From positions 1 through 17,259 of the forward strand of contig CAYMRB010000202.1 in assembly GCA_964392615.1 (NCBI GenBank): DNA of 17,259 bases, read 5' to 3'. Origin of the DNA: CAYMRB01 sp964392615 (GTDB taxonomy: Bacteria > Planctomycetota > UBA8108). Positions 1-6,721 of this stretch are shown here, piece after piece. Below the pieces are notes generated by a model. It did not search any database and was not told the origin of the DNA. It saw only the letters and a program-made list of their open reading frames with translations. The position numbers were made by a program, and so were the translations under genes. Position 1 is the first letter of the stretch; every line of letters begins with the position of its first letter.

Positions 1-2888
1 GCAAGCAGGTCATCACCGATCCGCTGGGCGGCGTGACCGTGCACGAATTCGACGATACGGACAACCAGATCCGCACGATCGACCCGCTCGGCCACGAGAC
101 GCGCTGGGAGTACGACGGCGCCGGGCGTCTCGTGCGAACGACGTACGACGACGACACGTTCGCGACCGTCGAGCACGATCTCGCCGGGCGCAAGCTCGCC
201 GAGACCGACCCGGCGGGCCGTCGGCGGGAGTTCTCGTACGACGTCGGCGGCCGCCTCGTCGAGGTGCGCGGCGAGCTCGGCTTCACGATGCGCTACGAGT
301 ACGACGAGCTCGGCAAGTTGACGAGCCAGACCGACGCGCTCGGCCGCACGACCCGCTTTGAGTACGACGCTCTCGGCCGTCGCACGGCGCGCGTCCTGCC
401 CATGGGGCAGCGCGAGACGTACTCCTACGACGCGGTCGGCAATGTGCTCTCGAAGACCGACTTCAACGGCGATGCGATCACCTACGAGTACGACGAGCAG
501 AATCGCGTGACGCTCGAGACGTGGCCGGACGGCTCCGAGATCGCGACGACGTACACACCCCGCGGCGAGCGAGCGACGGTCGCCGACGGTCGCGGAGTGA
601 CGTCGTACGAGCACGACGCGCGCGGACGGCTCATTCGCAAGACGGAACCCGCCGGCAGCTTCGTCGCCTACGAGTACGACGCGGCCGGCAATCGCACCGC
701 GTTGACGACGGCAGCGGGGACGACGTCGTACACTTACGACGAGCTCAATCGCCTCGCGAGCGTCTCCGATCCGGCCGAGGCGACCGCGACGTACGGCTAC
801 GACGCGGCGGGCAACCGCTCGACGGTCACGTATCCGAACGGCAACCGCACGCTGCACGAGTATGACGCGCTCAACCGTCTGACCTCGGTAATGACGACGG
901 ACGAAGTGGGCGCGCTGATCGCGTCCTACGCGTACACGGTCGATCCGTCCGGTCGTCGCACACGCGTCGTCGAGGCCGGTCCGGGAACGAACGCCCGCAC
1001 GGTCGACTACGAGTACGACGCGCTGTCGCGCTTGATCGGCGAGACGATCGATGCGCTAGGAGACGACGGCGACCTCGCGATCTCATACGAATACGACGCT
1101 GTCGGCAACCGCACGGAACGCGTCGTCGACGCACCGGGCGGCACGACGACGACCGAATACGTCTACGACGACAACGATCGCCTCGTGCGCGAAGAGTCGG
1201 TCGAGGTCATCGCGATGGGCCAGGGCCGTGGCGGCATTCGCATCGGCGCGCTGCCGCCGAGCGCGTGGGACTTCTGGGGGCGCGAGGCGTACAAATTCCT
1301 GCTCGCGGCGATCCTGGCGCTCGCGGCCTTGTGGACGCTCGCGCGCATCCTGCGCTCGACGCGGTCGCGGCGGCGGTGGCCGCGTCTTGTCGGGGCGGCG
1401 CTCACGTACGCGGCAGTGTGGATGGTCGTCTGCAACTTCGCGATCGGTCACGAGAACCTGTTGGCGCTGGCGCGCAACGGCGAGCTCTTCCGACAGCGAG
1501 AGGATGCGCGGCGCCAGTTCGAGGGCGCGCGCGACGCCGGAGCGTTGGATCCGAAGCAGGAAGCCGCCGGCAAGGAGCCGGTCCCCGAGGGCAAGGAGGA
1601 TCAACGTCTTCGCCGCAGCCTCGACGGCGGCATCGCCGGAGGCGCGAGGAGCTCGTTCTTCATCTACGGCTACGACGCGAACGGCAGCACGCTAACGCGC
1701 ACGAACGGCAACGCGACCGATCGCTACGAGTACGACTTCGCGCGCCGTCTGGTCGTCGCCGACCTGAACACCGGCGACGAGTCGAGCGCGGTGGCGTACG
1801 CCTACGACGCCGACGGGCTGCGCGTGAAGAGCGTCGTCGACGGCGACGCGACGAGCTTCCTGCTCGATGTGAACCGCCGCTTCGCGCAGGTCATCGAGGA
1901 GCGCCGCGGCGCTGATCTCGTCAGCTACGCCTACGGCGACGACCTCGTCTCGATGACGCGCCCCGAGGCCGAGGGCGGCGTGCGCTACTACCACTACGAC
2001 GGCCATCTATCGACGAGGCAGCTGAGCGACGAGTCCGGCGCGGTGGTCGACACGTACGACTATGGTGCATTCGGAATGCTCCTCGCGTCGACCGGTGTGA
2101 CGGAGAACCTCTACCGCTACACGGGCGAGCAGTACGACCCGAACGTCGGCTTCTACTATCTGCGAGCGCGGTACTACGCGCAGGACAACGGTCGCTTCCT
2201 GACGCAGGACGGCTACGAAGGCTCGACATCGGACCCGGCGACGCTGCACAAGTACCTGTACACGCAGAGCGATCCCGTGAACAACTGGGATCCGTCGGGC
2301 GAGGTCACGCTGATCGAGGTGATGATCGTCGTCGCGATCATCGCGATCCTGTCGACCATCGTCGCGGTCTACGCGGGCGACTGGAAGGCGGGCGTCCAGT
2401 TCGGCCTCTTCATGGCGGCGGCCGTGGCAATGCTGTTCGTAGCGTTCACGGTAGGCCTGGGACCGGCAGCGCTCTTCATGGGCCTTCTTCAGGCAATCGC
2501 CCAGATGGTCATCGACGGATTCAATCCCGCGGCGACAACCAAGGCGTACTGGGCGGTATCCTTCGCGAAGGGCTTCATGATCGGAGTCGGAGCGACGCTC
2601 GCCGTGACGCACGGCGGGTTCGACCCGGGGCTCGTCGCGGCCGCGATCGCGTTCTTCCAGCAGCTCGTCGATGCGATCCTCTCCGGTAACCTGAATCTGG
2701 AGGTGCGGCTCATCACCGTGCTCGCCGCGTTCATCGCTGGACGCTTGGGAGTGTCCGCCAGTTCGATGCAGGTGACTGAGATCGCCAAGAAGATCGCGGT
2801 CGTGTTGGTGCGGATGGACGTGTTCCTGATCGTCAACGACCTGCGCTATTTCATGGGGCGATGGGGCAGCGGACTTTCCCATAGCTGA
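1..2888 (+). CDS. RHS/YD-repeat protein, 3' part, with membrane insertion and hydrophobic C-terminal domain
   Basis: The frame is open to the left edge (codons from base 3 read KQVITDPLGG), so the N-terminus lies outside. Residues below count from the GTG at 33, which is not the true start. Residues 26-389 are YD repeats of the form YDxxGRLxxxxDPxG, which in known RHS and teneurin proteins wind into a beta shell. Residues 391-542 are a non-repeat insertion with two likely membrane helices (about 420-440 and 451-471). YD repeats resume at 543. The RHS-associated core is clear at about 650-756 (YRYTGEQYDPNVGFYYLRARYY, then NRFL-type GRFLTQD and a final DPSG). Everything after DPSG (757-951) is the variable tail, normally the effector. 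It is unusually hydrophobic and opens with TLIEVMIVVAIIAIL, the type IV pilin signature. RHS proteins are often polymorphic toxins or surface proteins; the tail's function here is not recognised. No secretion or immunity partner is visible. Confidence 0.9.
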   Translation, partial: KQVITDPLGGVTVHEFDDTDNQIRTIDPLGHETRWEYDGAGRLVRTTYDDDTFATVEHDLAGRKLAETDPAGRRREFSYDVGGRLVEVRGELGFTMRYEYDELGKLTSQTDALGRTTRFEYDALGRRTARVLPMGQRETYSYDAVGNVLSKTDFNGDAITYEYDEQNRVTLETWPDGSEIATTYTPRGERATVADGRGVTSYEHDARGRLIRKTEPAGSFVAYEYDAAGNRTALTTAAGTTSYTYDELNRLASVSDPAEATATYGYDAAGNRSTVTYPNGNRTLHEYDALNRLTSVMTTDEVGALIASYAYTVDPSGRRTRVVEAGPGTNARTVDYEYDALSRLIGETIDALGDDGDLAISYEYDAVGNRTERVVDAPGGTTTTEYVYDDNDRLVREESVEVIAMGQGRGGIRIGALPPSAWDFWGREAYKFLLAAILALAALWTLARILRSTRSRRRWPRLVGAALTYAAVWMVVCNFAIGHENLLALARNGELFRQREDARRQFEGARDAGALDPKQEAAGKEPVPEGKEDQRLRRSLDGGIAGGARSSFFIYGYDANGSTLTRTNGNATDRYEYDFARRLVVADLNTGDESSAVAYAYDADGLRVKSVVDGDATSFLLDVNRRFAQVIEERRGADLVSYAYGDDLVSMTRPEAEGGVRYYHYDGHLSTRQLSDESGAVVDTYDYGAFGMLLASTGVTENLYRYTGEQYDPNVGFYYLRARYYAQDNGRFLTQDGYEGSTSDPATLHKYLYTQSDPVNNWDPSGEVTLIEVMIVVAIIAILSTIVAVYAGDWKAGVQFGLFMAAAVAMLFVAFTVGLGPAALFMGLLQAIAQMVIDGFNPAATTKAYWAVSFAKGFMIGVGATLAVTHGGFDPGLVAAAIAFFQQLVDAILSGNLNLEVRLITVLAAFIAGRLGVSASSMQVTEIAKKIAVVLVRMDVFLIVNDLRYFMGRWGSGLSHS
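108..1199 (+). repeat. Degenerate tandem YD (RHS) repeats
   Basis: About 17 protein-level repeats of roughly 20-22 residues, each with a YD pair followed by G-N/R and a short spacer. Examples are WEYDGAGRLV, FEYDALGRRT, YEYDAAGNRT, YGYDAAGNRS and YVYDDNDRLV. At DNA level the echoes are tacgacg and tacgagtacgac every 60-66 bases. They form the shell-building part of the RHS protein. Confidence 0.85.
1203..1658 (+). other. Insertion interrupting the RHS repeat array, with two predicted membrane helices
   Basis: Between the repeat ending NDRLVREES and the one starting FFIYGYDANGST lie about 150 residues without YD motifs. They start with a Gly-rich stretch (MGQGRGGIRIGALPPS). Next come a hydrophobic helix KFLLAAILALAALWTLARIL, an Arg-rich loop RSTRSRRRWPR, and a second hydrophobic helix LVGAALTYAAVWMVVCNFAI. 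A charged, probably helical segment rich in E, R and Q follows (about residues 482-530). Reading frame and base composition continue smoothly, so I see no frameshift. Helix placement is by eye. Confidence 0.7.
1980..2300 (+). other. RHS-associated core domain ending in DPSG
   Basis: The segment RYYHYDGHLSTRQLSDESG through NNWDPSG matches the conserved RHS core (YRYTGxxYDxxxGxYYLRARYY, GRFxxxD, YxYxxxDPVNxxDPSG). In characterised RHS toxins the core closes the shell, and the chain is cleaved near this end to release the C-terminal effector. Cleavage here is inferred from the family. Confidence 0.85.
2301..2888 (+). other. Variable hydrophobic C-terminal domain of the RHS protein, pilin-like at its start
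   Basis: This covers residues 757-951 (numbered from base 33). The first 18 residues from the Gly of DPSG are GEVTLIEVMIVVAIIAIL. Several further hydrophobic stretches follow, around 787-811, 811-826, 846-860, 866-884, 892-906 and 919-935, separated by short polar loops with few charges. This resembles a polytopic membrane or pore-forming module. I do not recognise an enzymatic toxin fold or catalytic motif. Cell location and function are unknown. Confidence 0.6.
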
Positions 2889-3060
2889 GACGATCATGCC
2901 GGCCGCTGGAGCACACGTTCGCCACCTATGTCGACGGCATCATCGAGGGCGGTGGCTGGAAGGTGTCGGCGACGCTCTGCGCGCTCGGTGATCGTTGAGA
3001 ACGCCGTAGAACGCGATCGCGGCGACGTCGTGGCTCCAGCGCCACGATCGCTCCAACCGG
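2889..3060. other. Convergent intergenic gap with a possible decayed reading frame
   Basis: 172 bases lie between the RHS stop and the stop of the hybrid kinase on the opposite strand. No start-to-stop gene of useful length is seen. One + frame (about 2900-2998) reads RPLEHTFATYVDGIIEGGGW and onward to a TGA at 2996-2998. It looks coding in composition but has no start codon, so it could be a remnant. A short perfect inverted repeat lies near the right end. Confidence 0.35.
3028..3047. terminator. Possible bidirectional hairpin between convergent genes
   Basis: TCGTGGC and GCCACGA form a perfect 7-bp stem with a 6-base loop (TCCAGC). It lies 14 bases past the stop of the leftward hybrid kinase gene and 139 bases past the RHS stop. 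Neither strand has a T-run after the stem, so a standard intrinsic terminator is not supported. The position between convergent stops is the only functional hint. Confidence 0.3.
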
Positions 3061-5619
3061 TCAGTGCTGGGCGACGGTTTCGACTGCCATGACCGTTTCG
3101 ATCGCCTCGCGCAGCGCGTCGATGCGAATCGGTTTGGCGACATGCCCGTCCATACCGGCCGCGAGACAGTTGGCGCGGTCATCGACCATGGCGTTGGCGG
3201 TCAGCGCGAGAATCGGCGTGTGCGTGTGCGTGTCGCCGTCGCGCCGTCGGATCTCCCGTGTGGCCTCGAAGCCGTCCATCTCCGGCATCTGACAGTCCAT
3301 CAGTACGAGATCGTAGGGGCGATCCTCGAAGAGGCTGATCGCCTCGCGACCGTTGCATGCCCAGTTGCACGTACAGCCGAGACGTTCGATGAGCTTGGAC
3401 GCCAGCTTCTGATTCACCGCGTTGTCCTCGACGAGCAGGATGTGCAAGTCGAGGCTCTGTGCAGCGGCTGCGGAGGCGTCCGCCGTCTCGGCGGTGGATT
3501 TCGGCGCTCGCTCGACCAGTCGCTCCCTCGACCGCCGGTCCATGGCTTCGTCCAGGCAACGCTCCAACGCCGCACGCAGCTTCCCGGATGCGACGGGCTT
3601 GCGGATCCTCACGTCCGGGGTGATGGTTCCGCCCGGACCGCTCTCGAAGGTTTGGGCGGCAGTGATGATGGAGATGATGGCCGGTCGCGAAGCCTCGATC
3701 GCTGGCGCCAGTCGGCTGAGCGGGAGGCAGTCCGACGCGACGATGCAATCCGGCGCTTCGCTTCGAGACTCGAGGTGCTGCAGAGCCTCTGCGCAATCCC
3801 CGAACCCGACCGCGTCCATTCCCCACGCCGTCGCGCATGCGACCACGAAGTCGCGAAGCGACCGGCTCGAGTCGACGACGACGAGGCTCCTGCCGCGAAG
3901 CGGCGATTCGGGACTCCGCTCCGACGATTCTTGCGCCCGGACCTCGAACGGCAGCCGGAACCAGAACGTCGAGCCGCTCCCCTCTCGGCTCTCCACCCCG
4001 ATCTCGCCGCCCATCAGCTCGACGAGTCGCTTGGAGATCGCGAGCCCCAAGCCGGTGCCACCGTGGGTGCGCGTCGTCGCGGCTTCGGCCTGAGTGAACT
4101 CCTCGAAGATCGTGCCCAGCTTTGCATCGTCGATGCCGATGCCGGTGTCCTCGACCGAGAAGCGAAGCACACAGCGCCCTTGCTCGTCGACGCGGTCCCG
4201 CCGAAGATCGATCAGCACGCGACCCTCGGAGGTGAACTTGATCGCGTTGCCCGACAGGTTCGTCAGGATCTGGCGCACGCGGCCGGGATCGCCGACGACG
4301 CAATTGGGCACGCCGGGATCATGGTCGACGAGGACCTCGACGGCCGAGTCGGCTGTCGTCGAGGCGACGGCGCCAGCGATCGATTCGACTGTCGCGATGG
4401 GGTCGAACTCGACGAGCTCGACTTCGAGCTTGCCGGCCTCGATCTTCGAGAAGTCGAGTATGTCGTTGATGATGCCCAGCAGGGCCTCCGCAGAGCTCAG
4501 CGCGGTGGACACGAGATCGGCCCGCTCCTCGTCGAGGCCCGAGCCCTGAAGCAGGTCGAGCATTCCGATGACTCCGTTCATCGGGGTCCGGATCTCGTGG
4601 CTCATATTGGCCAGGAAGTCGCTCTTGGATCGGTTGGCGCACTCCGCGGCCTCCTTCGCCTTGCGGAACGCCTCCTTCGACTGCCGCAACTCGGCCGTCG
4701 TCAGCTCCAGCTCCCCGACGAGCTTCCCGCGCTCCTCGGCTATTTCCTTGGCCGCTCGCTCGCGCTCGGCTTCGAGCGCCTTGCTTCTGAGCTCCTCGTG
4801 AATGCGTCGATTCTCTTCCTGGTAGCAACGCCGCCGCAGCAGAGCGCGGATTCGCCCCTTGAGAACCGACAAGTCGCTCGACTTGCCCACGAAGTCGTCC
4901 GCGCCGGCTTCGAGGGCCTTCGCGAAATCCTCCTTCGTCTCCTGGGAGGTGAGCACGATGATGCCGACCGGATTCGTCGTCCCGAGCCGGATCTGACTGA
5001 TTCGCCTGCAGACCTCGATCCCGTCGGGATCCGGCATGACGAGATCGACCAGTACGCAGTCGAATGCCCCGCCCTCCGCGGCTGCGATCCCTGCTTCTCC
5101 GTCCGGCGCGGTCTCGACATCGTAGCCGTCTTGAGAGAGCTGGAACTGGATGTGCTCGCGGTAGGTCGGGCTGTCGTCTACGGCGAGAATGCGCGCGTTG
5201 AGACTGCCGCGGTGGTCATCCAGAATCGTCGGTTGGCTGGACGTCTTCTTGAGCAGCGCGCGGATGCGCAGAACCAGCTCGTCCGGCACCACCGATTTCG
5301 GAACGAAATCATCGGCGCCGCTATCCAGCCCGCGCAGCTCCGCCTCGTGCGTCGAGTCAACCGTGAACAAGAGGACTGGCAGCCCCCGCGTGTTCACGCT
5401 CATGCGCAGCCGCCGACACAGCTCATCGCCCCGGATACCGGGGAGATAGAAGTCGGAAAGGACGAGGTCCGGATTCGAGCGATCGATCTCCTCCAGTGCG
5501 CCCTCGCCGTCGACTGCTATGACGACTTCGAAGCCAGCCTCCTCGAGAACATGCTGGATCTGGAGGGCCTGCGTGCGGGAGTCCTCGACCAAGACGATGC
5601 GTGGTTTCTCGCTCTTCAT
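3061..5619 (-). CDS. Soluble hybrid histidine kinase, REC-REC-HisKA-HATPase-REC-REC
   Basis: An 852-residue cytoplasmic signalling protein with no membrane helix or PAS domain. REC1 (8-122) has E12/D13, phosphoacceptor D56 and K108. REC2 (143-260) has D148/D149, D192 and K246. A Glu/Arg/Lys-rich coiled coil (about 265-335) leads to HisKA with H341 in NMSHEIRTPMNG. The HATPase follows, with N458, DTGIGI at 491-496 and GGTGLGLAIS at 520-529. REC3 (577-690) is divergent but keeps D583, D630 and K674. REC4 (724-845) is canonical, with E731/D732, D775 and K829. ATGA overlap with the upstream cheB and a strong SD show translational coupling. As last gene of the che operon it sits where Wsp systems carry the output regulator, so the N-terminal receivers are plausible CheA targets (inference). 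Such a kinase would relay phosphate to REC4 or to an unseen HPt protein. Confidence 0.93.
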   Translation of the reverse strand: MKSEKPRIVLVEDSRTQALQIQHVLEEAGFEVVIAVDGEGALEEIDRSNPDLVLSDFYLPGIRGDELCRRLRMSVNTRGLPVLLFTVDSTHEAELRGLDSGADDFVPKSVVPDELVLRIRALLKKTSSQPTILDDHRGSLNARILAVDDSPTYREHIQFQLSQDGYDVETAPDGEAGIAAAEGGAFDCVLVDLVMPDPDGIEVCRRISQIRLGTTNPVGIIVLTSQETKEDFAKALEAGADDFVGKSSDLSVLKGRIRALLRRRCYQEENRRIHEELRSKALEAERERAAKEIAEERGKLVGELELTTAELRQSKEAFRKAKEAAECANRSKSDFLANMSHEIRTPMNGVIGMLDLLQGSGLDEERADLVSTALSSAEALLGIINDILDFSKIEAGKLEVELVEFDPIATVESIAGAVASTTADSAVEVLVDHDPGVPNCVVGDPGRVRQILTNLSGNAIKFTSEGRVLIDLRRDRVDEQGRCVLRFSVEDTGIGIDDAKLGTIFEEFTQAEAATTRTHGGTGLGLAISKRLVELMGGEIGVESREGSGSTFWFRLPFEVRAQESSERSPESPLRGRSLVVVDSSRSLRDFVVACATAWGMDAVGFGDCAEALQHLESRSEAPDCIVASDCLPLSRLAPAIEASRPAIISIITAAQTFESGPGGTITPDVRIRKPVASGKLRAALERCLDEAMDRRSRERLVERAPKSTAETADASAAAAQSLDLHILLVEDNAVNQKLASKLIERLGCTCNWACNGREAISLFEDRPYDLVLMDCQMPEMDGFEATREIRRRDGDTHTHTPILALTANAMVDDRANCLAAGMDGHVAKPIRIDALREAIETVMAVETVAQH

Positions 5620-6689
5620 CGGCCCCCTCCTCCTGAAAGGACCTCGGTTGTCGATAGAGACAAGAGTCGGGGCGCGATCGCCTCACGAGGTAGCGAGTCT
5701 CTCACAGCTCCGCGCGCGACGGCTGCGCCTGGCATGCCGTACACGACTGCACTCGTTGCAGACTCCGCGATGGTGTGTCCGCCGGCAGCGCGAATCGATT
5801 GCAGACCTCTCGCGCCGTCGTCTCCCATTCCGGTGAGAACCACACCGATCGTCTCGGCTCCCAATTCCCTCGCGAGCGAGTCGAGCAGGACATCCCCCGA
5901 AGGGATCTGGGCGCGTACGGCCGCACCGCTCTCGAGCTGAATCTCACCCCGTTCGAGGACCAGGTGTCGATCGCCGGGAGCGAGGTAGACCTCCCCCGGC
6001 ATCGGCTTCGCGTGCGCACTTCCGATCTGCACGGAGATCCCGGACACCCGGCTCAGCCACTGCGAGAAGCCCGGAAGAAAGCTCGCCGCCATGTGCTGAA
6101 CCACGAAGACCGGCAGCGGAAACCCGGGACCGATTCCACGCAGCACTTCCTCGAGCGCGCTCGGGCCCCCGGTGGACGCGACGATGCCGACGGCCCGATA
6201 CGATCGGCGGGGCCGCGCCTCGCGCTCGGGCGGTTTCGCGGTCGGTTTCGACGAGCTCTCGGTGCGACGCCGAAGGCGGATCACCGCCACCTGACTCATA
6301 CTGAATAGCTGATCCGCGAGAGAATCCGCGATCTCGGCGTAGGCCTCGTGCCCGAGACCGACCGGCTTCTCGACGACGGCGAGAGCGCCGGCCCTGACGG
6401 CCTCCATGCTGACACCGAAATCGTCGCACCCCACACCGGCCGACACGACGACGACCGGAGTCGGTCGTTCGGACATGACCCGTCGTGTCGCCTCGACCCC
6501 GTCCATCCCGGGAAGATGGATGTCCATCGAGATCACGTCGGGGGCGGCTCGATTCAGCACCTGGAGCCCCTCCTCGGCGCTCTTGACCGATGCCACGACT
6601 CGTAGTCGGTCGTCCGATCTCACGATGTGCTCGAGGAGCTCGCGAACGGGCGCGCAATCCTCGATGATCATGACTCCGACCTTACCCAT
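5616..6689 (-). CDS. cheB: CheB-type receptor methylesterase/deamidase with receiver domain
   Basis: Hydrolyses glutamyl methyl esters (and deamidates Gln) on the MCP, acting as the adaptation counterpart of CheR. Numbering from the ATG at 6713 gives 365 residues. The receiver (11-130) has E18/D19, phosphoacceptor D64 in SMDIHLPGMDG, and K116. A linker (about 137-172) precedes the catalytic domain, whose triad is intact: S180 in VASTGG, H207 in VVQHM and D299 in TGMGDDGARG. Of two in-frame starts I prefer ATG 6689 (residue 9). It has GGAG 9 bases upstream and leaves a normal short lead to the first beta strand. The ATG at 6713, 8 bases past the cheA stop, has AGAAG with no spacing. In Wsp systems this position is WspF, whose loss locks the pathway on; equivalence here is inferred from operon order. 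Confidence 0.93.
   Translation of the reverse strand: MGKVGVMIIEDCAPVRELLEHIVRSDDRLRVVASVKSAEEGLQVLNRAAPDVISMDIHLPGMDGVEATRRVMSERPTPVVVVSAGVGCDDFGVSMEAVRAGALAVVEKPVGLGHEAYAEIADSLADQLFSMSQVAVIRLRRRTESSSKPTAKPPEREARPRRSYRAVGIVASTGGPSALEEVLRGIGPGFPLPVFVVQHMAASFLPGFSQWLSRVSGISVQIGSAHAKPMPGEVYLAPGDRHLVLERGEIQLESGAAVRAQIPSGDVLLDSLARELGAETIGVVLTGMGDDGARGLQSIRAAGGHTIAESATSAVVYGMPGAAVARGAVRDSLPREAIAPRLLSLSTTEVLSGGGGR
5629..5634 (-). promoter_or_regulatory. Shine-Dalgarno of the hybrid kinase gene
   Basis: AGGAGG on the - strand, 9 bases before the ATG at 5619, inside the end of cheB. It supports this start and the 4-base ATGA overlap. Confidence 0.7.
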
Positions 6690-6698
6690 GGACCGTTT

Positions 6699-6702
6699 CT
6701 CC
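6699..6702 (-). promoter_or_regulatory. Shine-Dalgarno favouring the inner cheB start
   Basis: GGAG 9 bases before the ATG at 6689. The ATG at 6713 has no properly spaced SD, so this site is the reason for choosing the shorter form. Confidence 0.5.
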
Positions 6703-6721
6703 GGTACAGCCATCTTCTGGT

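Noticed and set aside
108..1199. CRISPR array or DNA-level minisatellite
   Set aside because: The period comes from YD protein repeats; there are no identical direct repeats with unique spacers.
3064..5940. Long + strand open frame of 958 codons opposite the hybrid kinase and cheB
   Set aside because: It is antisense to well-defined kinase, receiver and methylesterase domains. Long shadow frames are common in GC-rich DNA, and its translation shows no recognisable domain.
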